Shown here piece by piece: positions 1 to 7,750 of a stretch of 64,000 nt of DNA; position 1 is the first letter of the stretch, and every line of letters begins with the position of its first letter. The position numbers and the translations under genes were made by a program. Source of the DNA: Bovifimicola sp050309585 (GTDB lineage: Bacteria; Bacillota; Clostridia; Lachnospirales; Lachnospiraceae); the NCBI GenBank assembly GCA_050309585.1, contig JBNRML010000147.1, forward strand, positions 16,316 to 80,315, in the 5' to 3' direction. The notes under the pieces are model-generated. The model saw nothing but the letters and a program-made list of their open reading frames with translations, searched no databases and was not told where the DNA came from.

Positions 1-3000
1 GTTGCACTAAGTGCTGTACCAGCTGAAACTACTACTGTTACTGAGTTTGTCGCAACGATTGTTCCTGTGCTGTCCTTTACATTTACTGTGAAGATTTTTG
101 TTCCTGCACTTGTAAGTGGACCTGTATAACTTGTGGCACTGCTGTAATTCTTGAGCACCATATTCGAACCTGTCGTTGATGTCTTCATTAAATACTGGTA
201 TGTGTATGAACCTGAGCCTCCTGTTGCTGTTGGTACAAGTGTTACCGAACCACCCTTTGTAAGATTGATTGTTCCTGTAGAACCATTCACCTTAAGGGTT
301 GCACTTAATGCTGTACCTGCTGATACGACTACTGTTACTGAATTTCTTGCTACCACTGTTCCTGTGCTGTCCTTCACATTTACTGTAAAGATTTTTGTTC
401 CTGTACTTGTAAGTGGACCTGTATAACTTGTTGCACTGCTGTAATTTTTGAGCACAATATTCGAGCCTGTCACTGATGTCTTCATTAAGTACTGGTATGT
501 GTAGCTGCCTGAACCTCCTGTTGCTGTTGGTACAAGTTTTACTGAACCACCCTTTGTAAGATTGATTGTTCCTGACTGTCCATTCACCTTAAGTGTAGCG
601 CTAAGAGCTGTATCTGATGACACGACTACTGTCACTGTATTTGTTGCAACGATTGTTCCTTCGCTGTCCTTTACATTTACTGTAAAAATCTTTGTTCCAG
701 TGGTTGTAAGCGGACCTGTATAACTTGTCGCACTACTGTAATTCTTAAGTACCATATTCGAACCTGTCACTGATGTCTTCATTAAGTACTGATATGTATA
801 TGTACCTGAACCACCTGTTGCTGTTGGCACAAGTGTTACTGAGCCGCCTTTAGTTAGGCTTATTGTTCCTGTACTTCCATTTACCTTAAGAGTTGCACTA
901 AGCGCATCTGTGCTTCCTTTTTCAACTGTATAGTATTTTGCACTTGTTGCTGAATTTCCATTCGCATCTGTAACAACACACTTAATAAGGTATGTTCCAG
1001 CTGCAGAAGGTGTCCATGTTGTTGATGTGGCACCTGTGCCTGTCTTTGTGGCAACTAATGTATTATTTACATAATACTTGTATGTGTATGTACCAGAGCC
1101 ATTTGATGCAACACCTCCCAATGTAAGTGTTGTTCCAGAAATCTGTGGAGCTGACTTGTTTGCACCGAAGTTAAGTTCCACATCTTCTACAGGTGGTGTA
1201 TCTCCCCCGCCTATTGTAGCAAATTTAGCTGAAATTTCATCCTCGTCACTCTTCTCAAGACTGTTAAATTCCTGTGAACTTGTATCCGCCTGGTCTGCAT
1301 TGTCATTCATGGCCAAATCATATGGCAGACAATCCATACCTGATTTACCCATTGTTGCAACTACCATAACACCTAATCCATTGTTTGCCACCTTTGAAGC
1401 AGTTGTTCCAAGTGTTGCAAGTGGTATGGACATTTCATAATGGAAGTCCATTGTTGATGTCTTATGATTCTTTGCATTAAAGTCAATGTATGTGGCACCT
1501 GTTGTCATATCTCCAGGAACACGTCCGTTATATGTACCATATGCTCCGTTAATACCCATAACCTTGCTGCTAAGAATTCCTAATCCATATTTAAATGTTA
1601 CTCCTGCTGTTTTTGAATTGTATTCTTCAACAACATCCAAGCCTTTGCTGTCACCACCATATACGAATGGTCCGTTTGCACCATTTGTTGAAATGGCAAC
1701 AATCTTATTTACATTACCTGTGAATGAAATACCTGAATCCCAGAGAGTTGCACCTGCTGCTGTCTTACAATTGCTGCCAATCCTTGTCGCACTGTCATTT
1801 GTATCAATGGCAATGAAGAAAGGCAAATTCATATTTGTATAAAGTACTCCCTGTGAAAGAGGAAAGTCATCATTAGGAGCAACTATATCCTGAACATTTG
1901 TCATTTCCCACATGAGATATAAGTTTGTATCATCATAGCATCCATACAATGTATACATATCAATAGGTACTTCGTACATTGAATTTTGACGATATACACG
2001 TGGGTCATCATTTGCTGCACCCTGTGCAATTATCATTGAACTATCCCAGTCCGAAATACTTCCATCCACTGTTATAGTCTTTTTAATACCTGCTCCATTT
2101 GGATTTGTAGAATACTGTGAATCAAGTTTCGCTGTACTAGCTGTGGCAGTAGCCAAAGAAACACTTGATACTGTATTTTCCTCATTTACGGTTCCGTTAA
2201 ACACTTTATTGTAAGTAAATGTTTCTGTTACAGTCTTACCTGCTGAATTTGTAGCTGTTGCCTTTACTGTTACAGTTGAATCTGCAATCTTACCCTGTCC
2301 AATAACCACATCTGCTGAACCTGTAAATGTCTTAACAGGACCATCATCAACGGAATATGTACCTGATACTGCATTACTTAATGTAAGCTTTATTGTCTGT
2401 GTCTCTGTCTTAAATGATGAACCTGTAGCCAGAGAAGAAGTTACTGTAGGTTCAGTACTTATATTTTTAGAATATACATATGTTACTGTGATAGTAGAAG
2501 ATGTATATTTTCCCGCTGCATTTGAAGGGGTTGTCTTTAAAGTATAACCACTGATTGTCTTAGCAGTTGTTGTATAAGAATCTCCCACATTACCTGTAAG
2601 TGTGAGTGAATCTAATACTGTTCCTGCTTCGTCTGTGTACTTAACATTAACTGTACCCTTTGTTACCACATTGTATGCTGACCATGTACCATCTTTATAA
2701 AGCATAGATGAAGATGTGAATTCAAGTCCAGGCTTCTGTGCTCCAGGATACTGGTTTGTACCATCTGTAAAAATAATCTTAGGACTCTCCATTGTGTCAG
2801 GGAGCTCATATTTATAATATCCTGATGCAGAATCAAGTGTCATAGTCACACCAGGCCATACACCATTATTAATAACTGTTGTACCTGAATCATCATATGC
2901 GTAACAGTATACTGTTGAACCCCATCCTGATGGCTTAGATAAATATGCCACATATGACTGCTGCTCTGTCTTTGTAAATGTGTATGTTTTTGTTGTTGTC

Positions 3001-4676
3001 TTACTTCCATCAGTTGCCGTAAGTGTAACTGTCACACTTTCGCCATAGCTCATACCACTACCAATAGTGATTGTCTTTGTTCCTGTATATGTCTGTGCTG
3101 CTGCACTGCCAATCTTATATGTACCACTAGTAGCATTGCTTAATCCTATTGTAAGTGTAAGTGTATCTTCTGAGAAATTTCCGCCCTCTTTTGAAATAGT
3201 TGGCATTGGTTCCTTAACTGCGTTGTATACAACAGCTACACCTGTGCTTCCAATGTTACCTGAAATCTTTCCACCTGATACTGTAAATGTTGAATTACTA
3301 ACCTGGTCTGTATATGTTCCATCTGCCAATAAGTGTGTAGTTGCACCACTAACTGACTTAGAACCACCATTGATGTTTACAAGTACAACACCGCCGTTAG
3401 CTGTCTTAGAACCTCTTTCAACCATAACAACTGAGTTGTCATATGATGACATATACTCAGATGTTGCATTAAAGTAATTGTGGAACTTATTAACTGCCAC
3501 TACGTGTTTATCTTTCCATGCTGTATTTGTACTCTTTGTACCCATCTTGGCACTTGTGCTGCCCGGACGAACATAATAAAGAACCGCAAAATCTCTCGCA
3601 GCCTGAACACACCAAGACTTATTGATTGTATCCTGTGAAAGCCTTGTAGAAGGACCTGTAAAATTGTCGTTAGCATATGTATCATGAGATTCAGCCCAAA
3701 GAACGATGTTGTCACCTAGTTCTCCACTATATGTTAATGTAGAATTAGCTGCTGCACCTATATTTTTATTATTAATTCCCCATGATGTGGAATTACCGGC
3801 TCTGTTATCTGTTACTGCAATATATTTCGTATAGTTTGAAATACTTGTTGCACTGTCATCAAGGATTTCACCATAAAGATATACATCCGGATCATACGTT
3901 CTGATAGCATTTGTAACATTTGGCCAGAAATCTGAAGCTCCGCCCGGATCAGTAGGAAGCTCAATGTGCTTAGCCGCATCAAATCTGAAGCCATCTGCTC
4001 CAAGATCAACACATTCCTTTAATAAAGAAATGATTGCATTCTGTACCTTTGTACTTCCCGTGTTAAGATCTGGCCATCCGCCAAATCCGTGTGTTAAACT
4101 AGATGTATCTCCATTACGGTGCTGGTTACCATAATCAATACCTCTGGAACCGTTTAAATGCCAGCATGAGTCATCATCTCTGAATGTAGGATCATTCTGA
4201 CTACAGATATCATCCCTACAGTTTCCCTTTGAACCTGTGTTGTTTGCCATATGGTTGGCTACGATATCTACTATAACTTTAATACCATACTTCTCTGCCT
4301 CATCACACATAGCCTTAAATTCCGCTTTTGTACCAAACCATGGATGGTCTACCATACTGAGTGTAGTTGGCTGATAAACCTTCCACCATGTTGACTGAGT
4401 GTCACTACTTCCTGCGTCTTTAGGCATCTGTACCGGTGATGTCTGTAAAGATGTATATCCTGCTGCTGCGATATCAGCCATACTGTCTTTAATATTATTG
4501 TATGACCAGTTCCAGCAGTGAAGAATAAGACCATCACACGCCTTGTCAAGCAGCCCGTTGTCTGTGGCTACTGATGCCTCGGCTTTAACCATTTTTCCAT
4601 AGTTTGAAGGAAAACCTGTACAAACCATCATAGTGGCTAAAACCGCACTGAACAATCGTTTCAATTTCTTGTTCAT
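1..4676 (-). CDS. Secreted alpha-amylase, AmyE type (GH13_28-like), with CBM26-like domain and tandem repeats; 3' end outside window
   Basis: Extracellular endo-hydrolysis of starch alpha-1,4 bonds is the likely role. The reading frame is open from ATG at 4676 (GGAGG just upstream) to the left edge, about 1,558 residues, with no stop seen. A signal peptide (MNKKLKRLFSAVLATMMVC) is followed by a GH13 barrel whose order matches Bacillus AmyE: DIVANH near residue 137, GFRFDAAKHIELP near 230 (nucleophile Asp), YGEIL near 267 (acid Glu) and WAESHDTYAND near 326. Around residues 570-650 lies a CBM26-like starch-binding module (WGSTVYCYAYDD, then NNGVWPG). Ig-like segments and a DOMON-like region follow (about residues 850-1,150). 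Close to the left edge the protein enters a tandem array of about 99-residue repeats. Length and architecture resemble very large wall-associated amylases of gut Lachnospiraceae. Cell-wall anchoring is likely but its signal would lie outside the window. Confidence 0.93.
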   Translation of the reverse strand, partial: MNKKLKRLFSAVLATMMVCTGFPSNYGKMVKAEASVATDNGLLDKACDGLILHCWNWSYNNIKDSMADIAAAGYTSLQTSPVQMPKDAGSSDTQSTWWKVYQPTTLSMVDHPWFGTKAEFKAMCDEAEKYGIKVIVDIVANHMANNTGSKGNCRDDICSQNDPTFRDDDSCWHLNGSRGIDYGNQHRNGDTSSLTHGFGGWPDLNTGSTKVQNAIISLLKECVDLGADGFRFDAAKHIELPTDPGGASDFWPNVTNAIRTYDPDVYLYGEILDDSATSISNYTKYIAVTDNRAGNSTSWGINNKNIGAAANSTLTYSGELGDNIVLWAESHDTYANDNFTGPSTRLSQDTINKSWCVQAARDFAVLYYVRPGSTSAKMGTKSTNTAWKDKHVVAVNKFHNYFNATSEYMSSYDNSVVMVERGSKTANGGVVLVNINGGSKSVSGATTHLLADGTYTDQVSNSTFTVSGGKISGNIGSTGVAVVYNAVKEPMPTISKEGGNFSEDTLTLTIGLSNATSGTYKIGSAAAQTYTGTKTITIGSGMSYGESVTVTLTATDGSKTTTKTYTFTKTEQQSYVAYLSKPSGWGSTVYCYAYDDSGTTVINNGVWPGVTMTLDSASGYYKYELPDTMESPKIIFTDGTNQYPGAQKPGLEFTSSSMLYKDGTWSAYNVVTKGTVNVKYTDEAGTVLDSLTLTGNVGDSYTTTAKTISGYTLKTTPSNAAGKYTSSTITVTYVYSKNISTEPTVTSSLATGSSFKTETQTIKLTLSNAVSGTYSVDDGPVKTFTGSADVVIGQGKIADSTVTVKATATNSAGKTVTETFTYNKVFNGTVNEENTVSSVSLATATASTAKLDSQYSTNPNGAGIKKTITVDGSISDWDSSMIIAQGAANDDPRVYRQNSMYEVPIDMYTLYGCYDDTNLYLMWEMTNVQDIVAPNDDFPLSQGVLYTNMNLPFFIAIDTNDSATRIGSNCKTAAGATLWDSGISFTGNVNKIVAISTNGANGPFVYGGDSKGLDVVEEYNSKTAGVTFKYGLGILSSKVMGINGAYGTYNGRVPGDMTTGATYIDFNAKNHKTSTMDFHYEMSIPLATLGTTASKVANNGLGVMVVATMGKSGMDCLPYDLAMNDNADQADTSSQEFNSLEKSDEDEISAKFATIGGGDTPPVEDVELNFGANKSAPQISGTTLTLGGVASNGSGTYTYKYYVNNTLVATKTGTGATSTTWTPSAAGTYLIKCVVTDANGNSATSAKYYTVEKGSTDALSATLKVNGSTGTISLTKGGSVTLVPTATGGSGTYTYQYLMKTSVTGSNMVLKNYSSATSYTGPLTTTGTKIFTVNVKDSEGTIVATNTVTVVVSSDTALSATLKVNGQSGTINLTKGGSVKLVPTATGGSGSYTYQYLMKTSVTGSNIVLKNYSSATSYTGPLTSTGTKIFTVNVKDSTGTVVARNSVTVVVSAGTALSATLKVNGSTGTINLTKGGSVTLVPTATGGSGSYTYQYLMKTSTTGSNMVLKNYSSATSYTGPLTSAGTKIFTVNVKDSTGTIVATNSVTVVVSAGTALSA
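6..895 (-). repeat. Tandem array of 297-bp repeats inside the amylase gene
   Basis: Three complete units of about 297 bp (99 codons) are visible, with equivalent points near 6, 302, 598 and 895; the array continues beyond the left edge. Each unit encodes a beta-rich domain of the form ALSATLKVNGSTGT, LTKGGSVTLVPTATGGSG, YTYQYLMKTS, LKNYSSATSYTGPLTS, GTKIFTVNVKDS, NTVTVVVS. Units are nearly identical at the DNA level, which suggests recent duplication or homogenisation. Related but diverged units form the C terminus of the amylase relic at 4905-5500. The function is unknown; starch binding or a wall spacer are both plausible. Confidence 0.9.
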
Positions 4677-4729
4677 AATAATACCTCCATTTTTTTGCTA
4701 ACACCTACCAACTGTTAAATGTCAAACTT

Positions 4730-4758
4730 ATTATAAACAAATAGTTATATTTTTGCAA
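4730..4758 (-). promoter_or_regulatory. Promoter for the amylase gene
   Basis: On the minus strand TTGCAA and TATAAT are separated by exactly 17 bp, about 55 bp upstream of the amylase ATG. The -35 box is 4753-4758 and the -10 box 4730-4735. Confidence 0.7.
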
Positions 4759-4781
4759 TAAATTATTAACAATTTGTACAC

Positions 4782-4824
4782 AAAAAAGCTCTGTCAAAAT
4801 ATACAATTTTAACAAAGCTTTTTT
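4782..4824 (-). terminator. Intrinsic terminator, probably bidirectional, behind the amylase relic
   Basis: An inverted repeat with outer arms AAAAAAGCT and AGCTTTTTT encloses a partly paired AT-rich centre. Either strand gives a U-run. It separates the relic at 4905 from the promoter of the intact amylase gene. Confidence 0.6.
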
Positions 4825-4831
4825 GGTAATT

Positions 4832-4877
4832 ATTACAATACATATGTTTATTTACCAACAAACTTATGTATTGTAAT
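4832..4877. promoter_or_regulatory. Large near-perfect palindrome upstream of the amylase promoter
   Basis: The arms are ATTACAATACATA and TATGTATTGTAAT, extended inward by GTTT/AAAC, with a loop of about 10 bases. No U-run follows. It lies about 75 bp upstream of the amylase -35 box, so it could be a regulator site or only part of the terminator of the gene remnant at 4905. Confidence 0.45.
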
Positions 4878-4904
4878 ATATCGAATTATCATAATGATAC
4901 ATTT

Positions 4905-6135
4905 CTATTTTACGACAACTGTTACTGTATTTGTTTCCACTACTTTTCCTGTAGAATCCTTTACATATACTGTGAATTTCTTGGTTCCCACTGATGTAAG
5001 TGGTCCCACATAGTTTGCTGCACTGCTATAGTCTTTTAATGTCATTGTTTTTCCTGCTGTGACATTTTCCATTACATACTTATATGTATAGCTTCCACTT
5101 TCTCCCGTAGCTACTGGCACTAATGTTACCTTAGAACCTACTGTTAAGTTTACGGCAGATGTACTTCCATTTACCTTAAGACCTGCTGTCAATTCCAAAC
5201 CAGTTCCAGTCACTACCGTAACCGTATTTGTCTCAACCACAGTTCCCTTTGAATCCTTAATATACACCGTGAATTTCTTTGTTCCAACACTTGTAAGTGG
5301 TCCTGTATAACTTGATGCACTGCCATAATCCCTTAATGTTATCGTGGTTCCGGTTTTCATATTTTTCATTACGAACTTATATGCATAACTTCCACCTCCA
5401 CCTGTTGCCTCTACATCCAATTTTATATCATTTCCAACTGTCAAATTGACATCTGATATAGAACCATTTACCATTAATTTAGCCTTTAATCGCTGATTTT
5501 TAATATCTGACATATCATACACCAGTTGTTCTGACTGAATCAAGTCTCTGTACACTGATACATAAATCACATCTGTGAGCCGAATTAATTCTGATGCGTC
5601 AATTTCCCATTCACCGGTTATTTCATCCGCTATAGCATCATATGTCTGCCCATTAATTTCGACTGTGACATTTGCACCATATGCTGCAGTACCCTTTACA
5701 ATGCTCGAGCCTTCTGTTGCTTCAGTAACCACCGGTTTTGCCAATATAAGCGAACTCTTTGCCAAGACTATTTCATCATATAATTCACTTATTGCCTCTG
5801 CATCTGCATTATCCTCACCTAATGCAATCAACGCGTCTGCATCATCTATATACCCATACAACACATTCCACGAATCAGTCGTATAATCAGAAGGAGTCAT
5901 ATTCTTAACTTTCCTTGCTTCCTGTTTCAAGAGTCCAAGTTTTGTTTCCTTTTTCGGTATTATTTTACATGAATAATCAGTTACTTCTATTGTGAACTTG
6001 TCTCCATTATGTACGATGAATTTCTTTTCCCCGTCTACAGACACAATTGGTCTTCCATCAGGGTCGCCAACAAGAACTGTTCCTTTCTCTCCTGAATCAA
6101 ATGTAACTGTCCCATTTGTTACTGTGGCAGATGAA
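4905..6135 (-). pseudogene. C-terminal fragment of a second amylase (relic)
   Basis: The open stretch lacks a proper start; the earliest in-frame initiator is an internal GTG at 6044. The encoded sequence begins SSATVTNGTVTFDSGEKGT and continues VLVGDPDGRPIVSVDGEKK, then a FIVAR-like helical segment (SDYTTDSWNVLYGYIDDADALI), a bacterial Ig-like domain (VKGTAAYGANVTVEINGQTY) and two copies of the repeat domain also found in the amylase at 1-4676 (VNLTVGSKVTLVPVATG). Its natural N-terminal continuation is the GH13 fragment at 7338-7749, where the same SSAT residues occur before an insertion. The gene is therefore an amylase interrupted by the element at 6136-7337. Expression as a secreted protein is unlikely because signal peptide and catalytic part are missing. 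Confidence 0.8.
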
Positions 6136-6175
6136 AAGTATGCGATTTTTCATATAACTTCCTCCTAAAAAGCCT

Positions 6176-6209
6176 TAATGCGCCGTGATTTACCGAGTTT
6201 TGCGCATTA
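6176..6209 (-). terminator. Hairpin terminator behind the DUF4238 gene
   Basis: Arms TAATGCGC and GCGCATTA are followed on the minus strand by AGGCTTTTT. It lies 20-55 bp past the stop of the DUF4238 reading frame and inside the inserted unit. Confidence 0.5.
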
Positions 6210-6231
6210 CTTTTTTGTATAAAGTATTTTA

Positions 6232-7178
6232 TCAATGCCACATGACATTGTAATTTTGTACATATCTTTTTGATAATTGCTGAATACTATAATGATATTC
6301 CTTTGTACCGTCTCTCGAAATTTTATTCTTTGGCTCCATAATTGTATTTGAACTACCAAATCCCAAACACTTTGATAACGAAGGCGCATTGTCTGGATAT
6401 ATGATATTATATAGTGCCCCTGGTAGACATATTTTAAACGCAGGACTCATCTCTATAACTGCAAAGTTTCTAGACAATGGAAAAATTGCATAATCCTGTG
6501 GAGATGACATATGCAAAAGCATATCAATAAAAGGGTCATACCTCAGTTTAAGCATATTAAACATAGCGTTCATTTTTTTACGCTCATTGGTCCTCTGTAA
6601 CCAGCCCAGCCTCTATCAGGAATAACAAAATCCTCTTTACAGTTATTTGTTCTAACAAAAACATTATACGAGTAAACAATATCTTTAATAAATGTGAATA
6701 AATTCATGTTCTCACCTTTATGAGCCATCTCAATAAGCGTGTCAAGATTGTCACACTCAAGGATTTTATTCATATTCTCATAAAAATCGCCGCTATAGAA
6801 ATCCTTAAACTCATCATTCTCAGGAATAAACCCATCTCGCTTTAACACCTGATACCAAGCGTTATGCTCCATATTTTCATCCTTTACTCTTAATATAGAT
6901 ATAATCAAGAATTTCTTAAAAATAAGCATATCTTCTCTTGTTAACACTATTTTGTAATTATCGCACAGTAATTTTTTATTCAGGATATCTGCAAACTGTA
7001 CTTCAATCTTATGGCATAGGTCTTTTTCTAATTCATCTGGATAGTATCCTTTTTCTGCAAAAACCGACCTTGTGGAACGAGTTTCAACCTTTTTGCTCTT
7101 TATATCATAATACTGAATTTTCTCTTCCTCACAAAAGTGTCTCAAAATAAGTTGTGGAATAAAATGACTATTAACCAA
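6232..7178 (-). pseudogene. DUF4238 protein, split by a frameshift in an A7 run
   Basis: The likely start is TTG at 7178, which follows AGGAGGAG at proper spacing and gives MVNSHFIPQLILRHF, the usual DUF4238 N terminus; an ATG 17 codons earlier lacks that signal. The first frame stops at 6570 after GPMSVKK. The second half (MNAMFNMLKLRYDPF, then FPLSRNFAVIEMSP) continues in the next frame to 6232 and carries the typical family C-terminal half. The switch occurs at a run of seven A (minus strand, 6573-6579); six A would make one protein of about 315 residues. It may be a pseudogene, a phase-variable gene, a slippage product or a sequencing error. The biochemical role of DUF4238 is not known to me. 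It sits inside the unit that interrupts the amylase relic. Confidence 0.7.
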
Positions 7179-7265
7179 AACATCTTCTCCTCCTTTTATA
7201 TATCCTAATACACATTCATCATTTTGCATTCCGTCATTCGTAGTAAAACAGTAGTCAAAGTATTA

Positions 7266-7349
7266 TTCATTTGCCACGATATGACCAAAATCTACCACAA
7301 TACAGGCAAATAAAGGCTTTGCAGCAGTAGTTGTGCCGTGGCAGATGAA
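7266..7349. repeat. Imperfect palindrome at one end of the insertion (attachment-site-like)
   Basis: TTCATTTGCCACG and CGTGGCAGATGAA pair over 13 bp with a single G-T wobble, separated by about 58 bases that contain smaller inverted repeats (CTAC/GTAG, GCAAA/TTTGC). One arm is the 12-mer that also lies at the opposite junction of the insertion. The geometry recalls single-strand recombination sites such as integron attC, but no canonical core sequence was recognised. Confidence 0.4.
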
Positions 7350-7749
7350 TTATCATAATAATTCATGACTGTGGAACCATCCTCCCACACACCACTTACA
7401 TCTAAAATAACGCTCACCGTTGGCTCTGCTCCAATACATACTGCAACTCTGTCTGATATGCCGTTCTTTGCATAAGTTCTTGCAAATGCGATACCTGAAG
7501 TAGAAGTAAGAGATATATTTTCACCAGCACCTACTGCAATGTGATTATTCCTGAATGTCCAGCACCACCATTTCCGTCAAAAGGAATTCCAGGTACCAAT
7601 CCTCTATTTGTCTCATCACCATAATAAACCTGAATGCCACCAGGCAATAACATTAATGCAGAACCAAGATAGAACCGATCTCCATTTGCCAAAACAGTGT
7701 CATGAGAAGAAATAAAGGAAAGTGCATTAAGTATAGATATTGCAAGCGT
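7338..7749 (-). pseudogene. GH13 amylase relic, catalytic C-terminal fragment (MalS-like)
   Basis: Directly behind the pheT stop the minus strand encodes LAISILNALSFISSHDTVL, with region IV SSHD. Next come GSALMLLPGGIQVYYGDET, the PGxxQxYYGDE motif of MalS-type GH13 enzymes, and IAFARTYAKNGISDRVAVC. The frame breaks near 7550: GAGHSG runs to a stop, while the next frame reads FRNNHIAVGAGEN. This fits loss of roughly 20-30 residues at an ATTCA microhomology. No start codon or N-terminal half is present; the segment begins 2 bp after pheT. The continuation lies at 4905-6135 beyond the insertion. It belongs to a different GH13 subfamily from the intact amylase, so it is not a recent duplicate of that gene. 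Confidence 0.8.
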
Positions 7750-7750
7750 A

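Larger units (their letters stand above)
6124..7349 (-). mobile_element. 1.2-kb insertion flanked by 12-bp direct repeats, carrying a DUF4238 gene
   Basis: The 12-mer GTGGCAGATGAA occurs at 6124-6135 and 7338-7349, exactly where the two halves of the amylase relic stop matching. Joining the halves at the repeat restores the continuous reading NYYDNSSATVTNG. The inserted DNA holds the DUF4238 gene, its terminator and, at one end, a third inverted copy of the 12-mer. No transposase or recombinase is encoded, so this is a non-autonomous unit or a cassette moved in trans. The 12-bp repeat may be a target-site duplication or a recombination core. Confidence 0.65.

Noticed and set aside
6..895. Regularly repeated sequence considered as CRISPR
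   Set aside because: The period is 297 bp and the whole unit is repeated and in frame; there are no short repeats with unique spacers and no cas genes.
151..1842. Plus-strand open frames across the amylase repeats (for example 151-426, 1078-1440, 1486-1842)
   Set aside because: They mirror the low-complexity Thr/Val/Ser-rich coding sequence of the minus-strand amylase, have no ribosome sites and give biased, motif-free proteins.
6095..6152. Short open frame MKNRILFICHSNK at the edge of the insertion
   Set aside because: It has a strong ribosome site but runs into amylase sequence in the wrong frame and stops after about 18 codons; probably a truncated start carried by the insertion.
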